NCBI RefSeq assembly: GCF_037963145.1
Contig: NZ_CP150144.1
Coordinates: 434,001 to 498,000 of the forward strand
DNA length: 64,000 nt
Direction: 5' to 3'
From: Oceanobacillus sp. FSL K6-2867
Lineage (GTDB): Bacteria; Bacillota; Bacilli; Bacillales; Amphibacillaceae
Below the pieces are notes generated by a model that was given only the letters and a program-made list of their open reading frames with translations, was not told the DNA's origin and ran no database searches. Position 1 is the first letter of the stretch, and every line of letters starts with the position of its first letter. Shown here in pieces: positions 9,054 through 18,788 of this stretch. Both the position numbers and the translations under genes were made by a program.

Positions 9054-9153
9054 TATAAGTACCTCCTTTAAGGGCCTATTATCATTATATTTAGTCTTAA
9101 CTTTTACTTACGGATTCTTAAAAGGTGTTCAGAGCGATATCCAGAATAAAACT

Positions 9154-9573
9154 CTACTGTACACGCTTCCAAATGAGCTTTTGATTTGGATTCAAGCCGT
9201 TGCGAATTCTAAGAATACCCGCTTCAATTGAAACAATTCGTGGTTGCTGTTGTCCAAGCCAAGTAGGATTCATACTCACTTCCATATGATGGATTAATGT
9301 ATTCCTGTCCTCATTCACTTCGTATTTCCCTGCATATGCCATGTAACCATACGCAGCTTCAGCCATTTCTTCCTTTGTTCCTTTATGTGAATCACCAGAT
9401 GCATAAGCCGGACGCCCTTGTCGCATTAGTTGTGCAGACATATATCCTTCTGGATGATACATGAGAAACCCAGTTGCATTTTCACCCAAAGGATACTCAA
9501 TATACCCTGCACTATCTTGAGATTGGTAAGAAACAAGTGACCATACCCCTATTATTTGTTCCTTTAACATCAT
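9154..9573 (-). CDS. Lipocalin-like domain protein
   Basis: 139 aa, single lipocalin-like beta-barrel domain (Lipocalin_5 type): IIGVWSLVSYQSQDSAG at the N-terminus, GFLMYHPEGYMSAQLMRQGRP centrally. No signal peptide. AAGGAGACTGTTT precedes two ATGs (9573, 9570). Divergent from a MarR regulator, with a perfect palindrome over its promoter region, so repression by that MarR protein is likely. Ligand unknown. Confidence 0.82.
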   Translation of the reverse strand: MMLKEQIIGVWSLVSYQSQDSAGYIEYPLGENATGFLMYHPEGYMSAQLMRQGRPAYASGDSHKGTKEEMAEAAYGYMAYAGKYEVNEDRNTLIHHMEVSMNPTWLGQQQPRIVSIEAGILRIRNGLNPNQKLIWKRVQ

Positions 9574-9596
9574 AAACAGTCTCCTTTTTTAAAATT

Positions 9597-9675
9597 TAAT
9601 ATATGTATATACATATATTAAGCGAAAATAAAAAACTGATATCCTCTTTTAAATTGATGTATATACATATATAAT
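9597..9675. promoter_or_regulatory. Two palindromic operators in the lipocalin-marR intergenic region
   Basis: A perfect 24-bp palindrome occupies 9597-9620. Its core ATGTATATACAT (9603-9614) recurs exactly at 9657-9668, 54 bp away centre to centre. The second copy abuts a TATAAT at 9670-9675, a -10 for marR. The first lies close upstream of the lipocalin gene RBS. Confidence 0.75.
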
Positions 9676-9748
9676 GGTATTAATAATTATATTATCTGTC
9701 AAGAATTAATTTTCAATCAATTAATCAGTATGGAAGGGGATCTACTTT

Positions 9749-10195
9749 ATGCAAAATCTGGACAGTGAACTGGATTTTATTATTCAGTCATGTGCTTGTG
9801 CCAACATTCGAAAAGCAGCGCGAATTGTAACACAGGTTTACGAAAGGGAAATGGCAGAGATCGGCTTAAAATCCACGCAATACTATATGCTAGTTAATAT
9901 CGCGCGCTATCGTAAAATTTCCATTAGCAAGTTAGGAGATATCATGCTGCTTGACCAATCTACTGTTACTCGTAATGTAAACCTCCTCAAAAATGATGGC
10001 TATGTAAATATCACAAGAATGATAAATGATTCAAGAACAAAGTCGGTTTCAATAACTGAAGTAGGTCTTAGCAAAATAGAAGAAGCAACTCCAATTTGGT
10101 TAAAATTGCAAAACAATGTAGAACATGATTTAGGTAAGGAAACATATCAAGATCTATTAGAGAAGCTCCAAAAATTACAGCAATCTATTGGTTAA
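9749..10195 (+). CDS. MarR family transcriptional regulator
   Basis: 148 aa winged-helix regulator: dimer helices at both ends, HTH about residues 48-95 (ISISKLGDIMLLDQSTVTRNVNLL, then the wing with INDSRTKSVSITEVG). A CACA pattern in residues 14-17 (QSCACANIRKAAR) provides two cysteines that could sense redox or ligands (inference). ATG 9749 with GAAGGGGATC upstream. Likely represses itself and the divergent lipocalin-like gene through the palindromes at 9597-9668. Confidence 0.93.
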   Translation: MQNLDSELDFIIQSCACANIRKAARIVTQVYEREMAEIGLKSTQYYMLVNIARYRKISISKLGDIMLLDQSTVTRNVNLLKNDGYVNITRMINDSRTKSVSITEVGLSKIEEATPIWLKLQNNVEHDLGKETYQDLLEKLQKLQQSIG

Positions 10196-10216
10196 ATTAG
10201 ATTATGCCAGCATTAA

Positions 10217-10250
10217 GCAGGGACTAACCTGAGTGGTTAACCCTGCTTTT
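10217..10250. terminator. Terminator between marR and the YkvI-type gene
   Basis: GCAGGG...CCCTGC stem (10217-10246) with an inner TAACC/GGTTA pairing, then TTTT. Confidence 0.75.
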
Positions 10251-10266
10251 GCATTCACTCCGAAAA

Positions 10267-11310
10267 TCACTTCTCTGGCATGCGCTTGAATATCAATAAA
10301 AAAAGCATAAACAGTCCTAAATAGCCAAATAATGGATAGAGAACAGTCAGTAATTTTCCATAGCCTGCCTGACTAATAATAAAAATAACAAACAGTATAA
10401 TTAATACTGCATACTGATATCGCAGGCCCAATGCCGCTTTTAATTGTCTTGTGATTCCAAAAACATTCCCAGCAACGGTATTAAAAATCTCTCCAAAAAT
10501 TACGATCAGAAAAAAGACATGGATCATACTGCCAAATAATTTAACGATCTCTGCCATCGGGATATCATAATTAAATGTCGCAGGAAAAGCGGATAAAGAA
10601 AAATGACTCATGATTAATATAAAAAATAGACCAAGCCCGCCAATAAAACCGCCCCATTTTAAAATTCGCTCATCGCGAATTTCATTTCCTAACGGCACAA
10701 GTACAACGAGTGCTGTCATTAAATTAAACGAAGAATAGGTAAAAGGTGATATAATCCATTCCCAGCTCTGTGTTTGAATGCTTGCCATCACTTGTCCAAT
10801 TAAACCATCTGTTCTTCCACTGAATATGGATACAAATACAAACAAACTAAATAAAATCATTATTGGAACAATATAGGAATTAATTGCAAGAATACCTTTC
10901 ATGCCTTTTAACACAACGAGATAACAAAGTATTATTGTTACCATTATTCCCAATTGAAAAGAAAGCCCAAGCTGCTCGCGGAAAACAGCTCCAGCCCCTG
11001 AAAGCATAACAGAAGTGACACAAATGACGACAATAAACATAAATAAGTTAACGACTTTGCCACCTTTTTCCCCAAACAAATATATATTTAATTCTTGATA
11101 CGAATATGCCCCTATTCGTGCGGATATAATCATAATTTTTGTCCCGATTATAATAAATAAAAAACCCGTTATAACGATACCTATAGCTCCAAATGTACCG
11201 TGCACACTAAAAAACGCAACAATTTCCTTTCCCGTTGCAAATCCCGCTCCAACAACTGTTCCAATATATGTTGCAGCTACTAACAAAATCGAAAAAACCT
11301 GATTTGCCAA
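10267..11310 (-). CDS. YkvI-family membrane protein
   Basis: 347 aa with about ten hydrophobic segments. The N-terminal VGAGFATGKEIVAFFSVHG and ELNIYLFGEKGGKVVN are typical of the YkvI-type group distantly related to branched-chain amino acid and APC-fold transporters. TTG 11310 follows CGGGGGTGATGCG. Substrate unknown. Divergent from the aspartase/fumarase-like gene. Confidence 0.8.
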   Translation of the reverse strand: MANQVFSILLVAATYIGTVVGAGFATGKEIVAFFSVHGTFGAIGIVITGFLFIIIGTKIMIISARIGAYSYQELNIYLFGEKGGKVVNLFMFIVVICVTSVMLSGAGAVFREQLGLSFQLGIMVTIILCYLVVLKGMKGILAINSYIVPIMILFSLFVFVSIFSGRTDGLIGQVMASIQTQSWEWIISPFTYSSFNLMTALVVLVPLGNEIRDERILKWGGFIGGLGLFFILIMSHFSLSAFPATFNYDIPMAEIVKLFGSMIHVFFLIVIFGEIFNTVAGNVFGITRQLKAALGLRYQYAVLIILFVIFIISQAGYGKLLTVLYPLFGYLGLFMLFLLIFKRMPEK

Positions 11311-11598
11311 CGCATCACCCCCGTTTTATGTATATGATAGGAATTCTGATAATAGACGAGCATGTCAAATTGCTATGAGATTTCTTGACACTATACTAAC
11401 CAGCGGTTAAACGGCTGTGTTGGCAATCATAATATGTGTTTAGTGAAATTATTTCTCCTTATTGCCTTTCCCAGGGTGTTCCAACAAATGAAAGGACCGT
11501 TAGTGAAATTCCTATAGGCTCAAACGAAAAATAAAGAGTTTCTCATGCAAAAACGGAAATACTACTAGGAAACAACCATACAAAAAGGAGACCCGAAA

Positions 11599-12984
11599 AT
11601 GGCAGCTTTCGAGCAATATCGTATGGAAAGAGATAGTATTGGCGAGGTTAAGGTACCTTTCACAGCATATTACGGGGCACAGACACAGCGTGCAAAGGAA
11701 AATTTTCAAATTAGTGGAATACGGCTTCCCAGATCTTTTATCCGCGCCCAAGGAATTATAAAAGCTTCTGCAGCAAAAACAAATATGGAACTAGGAATGC
11801 TGACCAAATCAATTGGAGAAGCCATTATAGAAGCAGCGGAAGAAGTAATTCAGGGGAAATGGGACAATCACTTCGTTGTGGATGTATACCAAGCAGGAGC
11901 AGGAACGTCGCAAAATATGAACATAAATGAAATTATTGCTCACCGAGCATCTGAACTATTAGATGGAACACTCGAATCTCATCGTGTACACCCAAACGAT
12001 CATGTCAATATGTCCCAATCAACAAATGATACTTTTCATTCCGCACTTCATATTGCAGCGATTGAAAAAATAAATCAACGGCTCCTCCCTTCTCTTTTAC
12101 TGCTGCAACAGGAGTTACAGAGAAAATCAGTAGAATTTATGCCTGTTATGAAATCTGGGCGGACACATCTTCATGACGCCATCCCGATTCGAATGGGACA
12201 GGAATTCTCTGGCTATGCCGAAACCATTCATGCTGTTTTTAAACAAATCGAAAAGACAGCTGACAGTTTATATGAACTCGGTTTAGGCGGAAATGCAATT
12301 GGAACAAAGATTGATTTGCACCCAGACTATATCTCTAAAGTTATTAAAGAAGTTTCAGAACGGACGAGTTTGGATTTTCGCGAACCAGCAAATCTCTTCG
12401 AATTCATGCAAAATATGGGTGCACCAATCCGAACGATGATGACATTAAAGGAACTTTCCATTCATTTAATTAAAATAACGAGTGATTTGCGCTTACTGGC
12501 TTCTGGTCCGAGAACCGGTTTAGCGGAGATTACACTACCTTCCGTTCAACCAGGTTCAACCATTATGCCAGGTAAAGTAAATCCAGCAATATTGGAAATG
12601 ACACATATGGTTTCCTGTCAGGTCATTGGTTATGAGACAGCTGTTTCTACAGCAGGTATCGCTGGTCAATTAGAAATTAATGTGATGATGCCACTAATTG
12701 CACACACTCTTCTTGAATCCATTGAATTACTTTCCAATACTGTAGAAACACTTAAAGCGAAATGTATTAGCGGGATTCAAGCAAATGAAGAAATATGCAA
12801 GCATTGGATGAAGAAAAGTTTATCTTTAGTTACCGCTCTAAGCCCAATTATGGGCTACGACCGCGCTGCACAAATTGGTAAGGAAGCAGACGATAAAAAT
12901 ATAACCATTCGAGAAGTACTTGAGCAGCAAGGACTATTTACGCCTGAAATTGAAAAAGCGTTAGATCCTAATAGAATGATGTAA
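11599..12984 (+). CDS. Aspartase/fumarase superfamily lyase (aspartate ammonia-lyase-like)
   Basis: 461 aa, normal length for class II fumarases and aspartases. Motifs: QAGAGTSQNMNINEIIA, HVNMSQSTNDTFHSAL, SGRTHLHDAIPIRMGQEFS, and the flexible catalytic loop GSTIMPGKVNPAI. The segments PANLFEFMQ and AGQLEINVMMPLI resemble aspartase more than fumarase, so fumarate plus ammonia from aspartate is my preferred reaction; a fumarase role cannot be excluded. RBS AAAAGGAG before ATG 11599. No asparaginase gene next to it, unlike the ansAB layout. Confidence 0.8.
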   Translation: MAAFEQYRMERDSIGEVKVPFTAYYGAQTQRAKENFQISGIRLPRSFIRAQGIIKASAAKTNMELGMLTKSIGEAIIEAAEEVIQGKWDNHFVVDVYQAGAGTSQNMNINEIIAHRASELLDGTLESHRVHPNDHVNMSQSTNDTFHSALHIAAIEKINQRLLPSLLLLQQELQRKSVEFMPVMKSGRTHLHDAIPIRMGQEFSGYAETIHAVFKQIEKTADSLYELGLGGNAIGTKIDLHPDYISKVIKEVSERTSLDFREPANLFEFMQNMGAPIRTMMTLKELSIHLIKITSDLRLLASGPRTGLAEITLPSVQPGSTIMPGKVNPAILEMTHMVSCQVIGYETAVSTAGIAGQLEINVMMPLIAHTLLESIELLSNTVETLKAKCISGIQANEEICKHWMKKSLSLVTALSPIMGYDRAAQIGKEADDKNITIREVLEQQGLFTPEIEKALDPNRMM

Positions 12985-12994
12985 TCAAAAGCAA

Positions 12995-13037
12995 AACCCC
13001 TAACTGCTTTTAAGCCTTGTTAGGGGTTGCTCTTTTT
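12995..13037. terminator. Bidirectional terminator, lyase gene / ptsG
   Basis: AACCCCTAAC (12995-13004) pairs with GTTAGGGGTT (13019-13028), then GCTCTTTTTC; A run before the left arm serves the minus strand. Confidence 0.85.
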
Positions 13038-13047
13038 CTATTTTAAA

Positions 13048-15060
13048 TTAAGCAATCGTATCTCCAGCATTTACATGTCCGTTTTCCGGAAGCTTTATTG
13101 CTTGCCCTTCTGGAACACTTGTAAATACAACCGGGGTCACAATAGATTTTGCCTTTATGCCAATAACTTCAAGATCAGCTTTTAATAAGGCTTGTCCAGT
13201 TTCAACAATATCCCCTTCGCCAACTAATGTTTCAAATCCTTCACCATGCAGGTTCACCGTATCAAGACCAACATGCACCAAAATTTCTTTTCCACCATCG
13301 GATAAAATCCCGATTGCATGCTTCGTTGGGAATACAGTCATGATTTTTCCGTTTACTGGTGAAACAACAACTCCGTCTTCCGGAACAATCGCAAAACCAT
13401 CCCCCATCATTTTTCCGGAAAAGACTTCATCCGGTACTTCTGTGATAGAAATGATTTCACCTTTCATTGGTGAGACAATTGTTTCATCGAAGCCAGTATT
13501 TACAGCTGCCTCACTAGCTTTATTTTCTTCGACTTTTACAGGACGTGGTGTTTTTCCTGATATAATATCCTGCATTTGACTTTTAATGATATCAGATCGT
13601 GGTCCAAATATTGCTTGAATATTATCACCTACTTCAAGTACACCAGCAGCTCCTAACTTTTTCAGTTTACCTTTATCAACATTCGCTACACTGCCTACAG
13701 AGACACGCAAACGCGTAATACATGCATCTAAATGCGTAATGTTGTCTTGTCCGCCCATCGCTTCCAATACATTATAAGCAAGTTCACCAGCATCTGCTGC
13801 TTCACTTTCGTCCTGCTCCTCAACCTTTTCACGACCTGGAGTCATTAGGTTGAATTTTTTAATGAAGAAACGGAATAAGACGTAATAAATAACCGCAAAC
13901 ACAAGACCAGCTAATATCGCAAGCCACCATGGCTCTTGTCCAGGTAAAATACCGAATAACGCAAAATCAATGGCCCCACCTGAGAACGTATAACCAATAT
14001 TAACACCTAAAAATGTCATGAGCACAAATGATAAACCGTCCAAAAATGCATGCAGCACGAATAACAGTGGTGATACAAACATAAATGAAAATTCAAGTGG
14101 TTCGGTAATACCAGTTAAGAATGATGTTAATGCACCAGATGCAAGGAGCCCTGCGACTAACTTTTTGCGCTCTGGCCTTGCAGCATGATACATAGCAAGT
14201 GCAGCTGCCGGCAGTCCGAACATCATAATCGGGAATTCTCCAGCCATGAAATTACCTGCAGTGATTTCCACGCCATCTCTTAACTGCGCAAAGAAAATCG
14301 TCATGTCACCACGGACAATTTCTCCTGCCGCTGTTGTATATGCGCCAAACTCATACCAGAATGGTGCATGGAAAATATGGTGCAATCCAAATGGAATTAA
14401 TAAACGTTTAATAAATCCAAAGAAAAATACCGCTAAATAGGTGCCTTCTTCAATTAACCAGTAAGATGCGGCGTTCATTGCCTCTTGTACAGGCGGCCAA
14501 ATGAATAAAAGCACTAGACCTGCAACAAAAGATACTGCCGCTGTCATAATTGGTACAAATCGTTTCCCTGCAAAGAATCCAAGGAATGAAGGCATTTCAA
14601 TATCATGATAGCGATTATAACAAAATGCCGCGATTAGCCCGACTACAATACCTCCAAATACTCCTGTTTGCAGCGTTGGTATACCTAGCACTGCCGCAAA
14701 ACCTGGATCGCTTTCAATCATTTCCGGTGTAACCGTCAACCATGATCCCATTACTTGATTCAACACAAGGTATCCAACAAGCGCCGCAAGAGCAGCCGCT
14801 CCATCACCAGCTAGTCCAATGGCAACTCCAACCGCAAAAATAAGTGCGAGGTTCGCAAATATAATATTCCCTGCATCTTCCATTACTAAAGCGACTAATT
14901 GAATCCAATCCGCATTTAGAAATGGAAGATAGTTAAGCATCGTTTCCTGCTGGATAGCATTTCCTATCCCAAGCAAAAGACCTGCAGCTGGCAGCAATGC
15001 TACCGGCAGCATTAACGCTTTACCGACTTTTTGCAATACACCAAAAGCCTTTTTAAACAT
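13048..15060 (-). CDS. ptsG: PTS glucose-specific enzyme IICBA
   Basis: 670 aa, domains in order IIC (about 1-415, multiple membrane segments), IIB (about 425-510, phospho-Cys447 in [12 protein letters not shown]) and IIA (about 535-670, phospho-His596 in LVHVGLDT, partner His in PTKHAIGIL). Imports and phosphorylates glucose. I choose ATG 15060 because GGAGG lies nine bases upstream; ATG 15066 is too close to it and the frame further upstream runs through the terminator. Follows glcT in the same orientation, with a RAT/terminator switch in the leader. Confidence 0.96.
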   Translation of the reverse strand: MFKKAFGVLQKVGKALMLPVALLPAAGLLLGIGNAIQQETMLNYLPFLNADWIQLVALVMEDAGNIIFANLALIFAVGVAIGLAGDGAAALAALVGYLVLNQVMGSWLTVTPEMIESDPGFAAVLGIPTLQTGVFGGIVVGLIAAFCYNRYHDIEMPSFLGFFAGKRFVPIMTAAVSFVAGLVLLFIWPPVQEAMNAASYWLIEEGTYLAVFFFGFIKRLLIPFGLHHIFHAPFWYEFGAYTTAAGEIVRGDMTIFFAQLRDGVEITAGNFMAGEFPIMMFGLPAAALAMYHAARPERKKLVAGLLASGALTSFLTGITEPLEFSFMFVSPLLFVLHAFLDGLSFVLMTFLGVNIGYTFSGGAIDFALFGILPGQEPWWLAILAGLVFAVIYYVLFRFFIKKFNLMTPGREKVEEQDESEAADAGELAYNVLEAMGGQDNITHLDACITRLRVSVGSVANVDKGKLKKLGAAGVLEVGDNIQAIFGPRSDIIKSQMQDIISGKTPRPVKVEENKASEAAVNTGFDETIVSPMKGEIISITEVPDEVFSGKMMGDGFAIVPEDGVVVSPVNGKIMTVFPTKHAIGILSDGGKEILVHVGLDTVNLHGEGFETLVGEGDIVETGQALLKADLEVIGIKAKSIVTPVVFTSVPEGQAIKLPENGHVNAGDTIA

Positions 15061-15109
15061 TGACATCTTCCTCCATTTTTTTACTATCCAACAAACACTT
15101 TTAAAGAAC

Positions 15110-15220
15110 AAAAAAGACATGAGCAGAGAAACACGATAAACGAATGGCAAGGAACTTGTAACCCTTGTCATTTATTCATGTGATTATCTCAACTCATGCC
15201 TGATCGAATCAGTAACACGT
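15110..15220 (-). promoter_or_regulatory. GlcT-dependent RAT and overlapping terminator in the ptsG leader
   Basis: Read on the minus strand, 15220-15192 (ACGTGTTACTGATTCGATCA, then GGCATGAGT) closely matches the ribonucleic antiterminator of Bacillus ptsG. Its 3' end GGCATGAG (15200-15193) can instead pair with CTCATGTC (15123-15116), followed by TTTTTT: a terminator. A smaller hairpin (ACAAGG/CCTTG) lies in the loop. Formation of the RAT, stabilised by GlcT, would prevent termination. Confidence 0.9.
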
Positions 15221-15229
15221 AAGATTGTA

Positions 15230-16078
15230 CTAGTCTATTTTATTGTTTAACCGCTGGAGATGCATCGTTAAGTAAACAACTTCTCCATCGTACACAGAAG
15301 TATTTAGTGTTTGTTGCATAATTTTAATTAGCTTCCATGAAAGATTATAGCACACAGGATACTCCGTTTTCAAGAGGTTTGCAATCTTTTCTGGTTCATC
15401 AATAAACTCTCTGTTAATTATTCGTTCAATTGTATAACGCAAATGCCTTACTAAACGAAGGTAATGAATGCTTTCTCTATCAATCTGTATTTCTAATTGG
15501 TCTTCAATCACATTAATCAGTTTCGTCACAAGCTGAGAATATTTATTTAAATCAGCAATTGCTTTATCTGTAATTGCACTATGAATATGTAATGCAATAA
15601 AACCAATTTCCCCTTCTGGCAGTTCAAGCTGCAGCGATTGATTAATATAATCAACAACATCAGCGGCAATTTCATATTCTGCAGGATAAAGCGCTTTTGT
15701 TTCCTTTAAAAATGGGTTTTTAATTGCCACTCCTTTTAGCAGGCGGGTAATTGCAAATGCGATATGGTCTGTAAATGCAACATGCACCTTTTCGTGTAAG
15801 GGTGTATTTGATCTAGCCTGTATAATATTAATCGATTCAATAATCGTCTTTAATACCGCTTCATCTACTTGAGGCAAAAGTTTAATATAATTCGCCTGTT
15901 CCTTTTCATTTCTTAACACAAAAAGCTTTTCAATCGCATCCTCTGTAATCGTATCATTCTTTTTCCGATTAAAACCGATACCTTTACCAATTAAAACTAC
16001 TTCCTGCCCCTCGTCATCACTTGCAATCAACACATTGTTATTCAATGCCTTTTTTACTGTATATAAGACCAAGGCCAT
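15230..16078 (-). CDS. glcT: BglG-family transcriptional antiterminator GlcT
   Basis: 282 aa. Residues 1-58 are the RNA-binding CAT domain (LIGKGIGFNRKKNDTI), then PRD1 (about 65-170) and PRD2 (about 172-282) with His residues in LHEKVHVAFTDHIAF, ALHIHSA and LVRHLRYTIER that PTS proteins phosphorylate. Binds the RAT in the ptsG leader when glucose is being transported. Its stop codon lies about 10 bases before the RAT it would bind. Confidence 0.95.
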   Translation of the reverse strand: MALVLYTVKKALNNNVLIASDDEGQEVVLIGKGIGFNRKKNDTITEDAIEKLFVLRNEKEQANYIKLLPQVDEAVLKTIIESINIIQARSNTPLHEKVHVAFTDHIAFAITRLLKGVAIKNPFLKETKALYPAEYEIAADVVDYINQSLQLELPEGEIGFIALHIHSAITDKAIADLNKYSQLVTKLINVIEDQLEIQIDRESIHYLRLVRHLRYTIERIINREFIDEPEKIANLLKTEYPVCYNLSWKLIKIMQQTLNTSVYDGEVVYLTMHLQRLNNKID

Positions 16079-16407
16079 TCTCTCCTCTTCCTAAGAGCTT
16101 CTATCTATATTACTGAATCCGCGTTCCTCAATTGTTTAATATAGCACAACAGGAAAGGAGTTTCACTATTTATCCTATAGATACGGAGATTTCTTCCAAA
16201 TCGAATTGGAGCATCTGCTGATTGATCGCACAAGATAAACAGCACCACGTCCAGGAATACAGCATCACCCCTTTAGCATGATTACAAACAACTGGGGTAA
16301 TGTTAGCTGAGCAGCCGCCAATAAACAAGCAAGCTCAGTAACAATACGAGCACCACAGTTCTTTAAACAAGAAAAATCTATGACAGGGCACCAGCATGGA
16401 ATCGGAA
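16079..16407. other. Intergenic region helD / glcT
   Basis: 329 bp. A weak minus-strand promoter for glcT can be drawn (TGAAAC at 16165-16160, 16 bp, TATATT at 16143-16138). No ORF of note, no convincing terminator for helD's neighbour and no RNA motif seen. Confidence 0.4.
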
Positions 16408-18714
16408 TCAGCTCTTCACATTATACAATTCTTCTGGAGTACCTTTAATAAATACATTCGGTTCCTGAATACTAATCATTGTCAATGCATGCATTGCCCT
16501 TGTACAAGCGGTATAGAATAAGGATTTTTCCGATTCTGAAGGATATTTATCTGCTGATGCATCCGGTATAATGACAGCATCAAATTCAATTCCTTTTGCT
16601 AAATAAACCGGCAAAACAAGCACGCCTTTCTCAAATGAATAGGTTTCCTCATTTACTAAATGAACGGATAATTTATCTTGTAATAATTGATAAATTCGCT
16701 TGCTTTCCTCTAATGTCTTACAAATCAACGCTACTGTCTCGTGGCCGTTCTCCAATTGTTCCTCCACACTCATAAGCAAACTTGTCACCCAATCCTTGTC
16801 AACCTGCACCTTGATAAGCTCTGGCTTACCGCCTTCCCGATTAAACGGTTCAATTTGTTCATCGCCTGGTGCAAAATAAGTTGTGAAGTCAACAATCTGT
16901 TTTGTCGAACGATAACTTTTGGTCAATGTTATCCGCTCGTGACTCTCTGTATGTTCAGCTGGTATGAGCGGATTATCTTTTGTTACATGTGTATAAATAG
17001 CTTGATTAATATCTCCTAATAGTGTCATCCTTGTATATGGAAAGAGATGCTTAATATAGGCAAATTGAAAGGATGAATAGTCTTGAGCCTCATCTATAAT
17101 TAATTGCCGGACAGATCGGTCCTCACTCGCACCGAGTAATCTGCCTTTAAAATAGAGATAAGGGGTTGCGTTTTCCCATGTTAAAAATCGTTGTGCTAAA
17201 TCCGCAGAAATCTGACTGCGAATCTCCTTCCAGCCAACAATATAGGCTTTCGGCTCCCATTCCGTGAACATTCGACTGTAAGTAGCTAAAATGTTGACGA
17301 ATTCCAGCTGTTTAATGCGCTTTTTGAGCGGCCGGAAAAACCGCTTTACCATATATTTTCGCAATAGTCTTTCCTCATCCTGTACAGTGCTTGACTGGAA
17401 CTTCTCTTCCGCTTGATGGTATGCCCTCATATAATCCTCTTTATCTAACAATTCGATTTGCTCCATTACCCAATCAGCTTGCATTTCTTTCCGCTCACGT
17501 TTTAGTAATTCTTGATGCAGCCATTTCGCTACCATTTCCATCTTATTTGGGATTGTTACCTGTTTATCCAAGCTGTAAAAATATTCCTCCAATTCTTCTT
17601 TCGTGATAAGTGTGTCACCACGGAATTTAATCGGTTTGAACTCCATCCCGCCTTGCTGCAGCTCAGTAGTAAACGCATCTATTAACTGCATAAAATCGAT
17701 TGTCGATAAATATTCCATGCTCTTCATACGTATGGAATAACCTTCACTATCCATTTGTGTCAGCACATATTCCATCTGCTCAAAAGGTGATTCAATTGCA
17801 ATGGATTCGTTAATGCCTTTTCTTAAGTAATCTAAAAACGTCATTTGTCTGACATTTGTTTCACCTAACTCTGGAAGCACATTGGAAATATAACTGCTGA
17901 ATAACGGGTTCGGAGAAAATAATACGATATTATCTGCATGTAACTCTTCACGATATCGATACATTAAATATGCGATGCGCTGAAGGGCTGCAGACGTTTT
18001 GCCACTCCCTGCCACACCTTGCACGATTAATAGCTTGCTCCGCTCATTTCGAATAATTTTATTTTGTTCTTTTTGAATGGTGGCGACAATATTTTTCATC
18101 GTTGTACTCGCATTATTCCCTAACGCTTTCTGCAGGAGCTCATCGCCTATTGTAACCCCTGTATCAAACATCCCTTCAATGGTGCCTTGCTTCATAATAA
18201 ATTGTCGCTTTAAAGTCATTTCACCATGTATCGTGCTATCCAATGTTTGATAATAAGCTGGTCCCGGAGAAAAATCGTAATACAGACTCGAGATTGGTGC
18301 ACGCCAATCATAAATCAGAAAATCCTCATCTCCCCGATCCATCAATGAGGCTATCCCGATATAAAGCGACTCTTTCTCTATTCCTGGCTCTTCAATAAAA
18401 TCAATTCGTCCAAAATAAGGAGCATTCCTGAGTCGTTGTAATGTTTTTATCTCTTCATTTATTTTTCCATGGAATCGTTCCTTTTGGGATAACAACGCAG
18501 CTTGCTGCTTAATACTTTCCTGGGTCTCAATAACATCGTCAAGCTCCTCTAGGTTAACCGTAACATCATCCCAGAATGTTTGACGCAGCTCAACAACATC
18601 TTGCTTTAATCCAGCAGATTGCACATAGAGCTTTTCTTCTTTATGGTCGATTTCTTCGATTACCATTTCAACCCGACGCTGTTCATATTGGCGATTATCA
18701 GTTTCATGACTCAT
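16408..18714 (-). CDS. helD: HelD-like RNA polymerase recycling ATPase (UvrD/Rep helicase superfamily 1)
   Basis: 768 aa. An N-terminal coiled-coil arm (about 1-110) precedes superfamily-1 motor domains: Walker A VQGVAGSGKTSAALQR (about 230-245), DEAQDY for Walker B, GDINQAIYT (motif III), SYRSTKQIV (motif IV) and VYLAKGIEFDAVIIPD plus TACTRAMHALT (motifs V/VI). The N-terminal arm and layout fit HelD, which releases stalled RNA polymerase from DNA. Start ATG 18714, ten bases after AGAGAGG; TTG 18723 is too near the RBS. Confidence 0.9.
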   Translation of the reverse strand: MSHETDNRQYEQRRVEMVIEEIDHKEEKLYVQSAGLKQDVVELRQTFWDDVTVNLEELDDVIETQESIKQQAALLSQKERFHGKINEEIKTLQRLRNAPYFGRIDFIEEPGIEKESLYIGIASLMDRGDEDFLIYDWRAPISSLYYDFSPGPAYYQTLDSTIHGEMTLKRQFIMKQGTIEGMFDTGVTIGDELLQKALGNNASTTMKNIVATIQKEQNKIIRNERSKLLIVQGVAGSGKTSAALQRIAYLMYRYREELHADNIVLFSPNPLFSSYISNVLPELGETNVRQMTFLDYLRKGINESIAIESPFEQMEYVLTQMDSEGYSIRMKSMEYLSTIDFMQLIDAFTTELQQGGMEFKPIKFRGDTLITKEELEEYFYSLDKQVTIPNKMEMVAKWLHQELLKRERKEMQADWVMEQIELLDKEDYMRAYHQAEEKFQSSTVQDEERLLRKYMVKRFFRPLKKRIKQLEFVNILATYSRMFTEWEPKAYIVGWKEIRSQISADLAQRFLTWENATPYLYFKGRLLGASEDRSVRQLIIDEAQDYSSFQFAYIKHLFPYTRMTLLGDINQAIYTHVTKDNPLIPAEHTESHERITLTKSYRSTKQIVDFTTYFAPGDEQIEPFNREGGKPELIKVQVDKDWVTSLLMSVEEQLENGHETVALICKTLEESKRIYQLLQDKLSVHLVNEETYSFEKGVLVLPVYLAKGIEFDAVIIPDASADKYPSESEKSLFYTACTRAMHALTMISIQEPNVFIKGTPEELYNVKS

Positions 18715-18753
18715 AGCATCCAATCCTCTCTATAATTAATTTCACCTTTTTAA

Positions 18754-18782
18754 TTGACAACAACAAAAAATGTTGATATAAT
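18754..18782 (+). promoter_or_regulatory. Consensus sigma-A promoter with no ORF downstream
   Basis: TTGACA (18754-18759), 17-bp spacer, TATAAT (18777-18782): both boxes perfect. Predicted start near 18789. Confidence 0.8.
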
Positions 18783-18788
18783 AAAATT

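Noticed and set aside
15061..15171. N-terminal extension of PtsG
   Set aside because: The extension covers the terminator hairpin; GGAGG fits ATG 15060.
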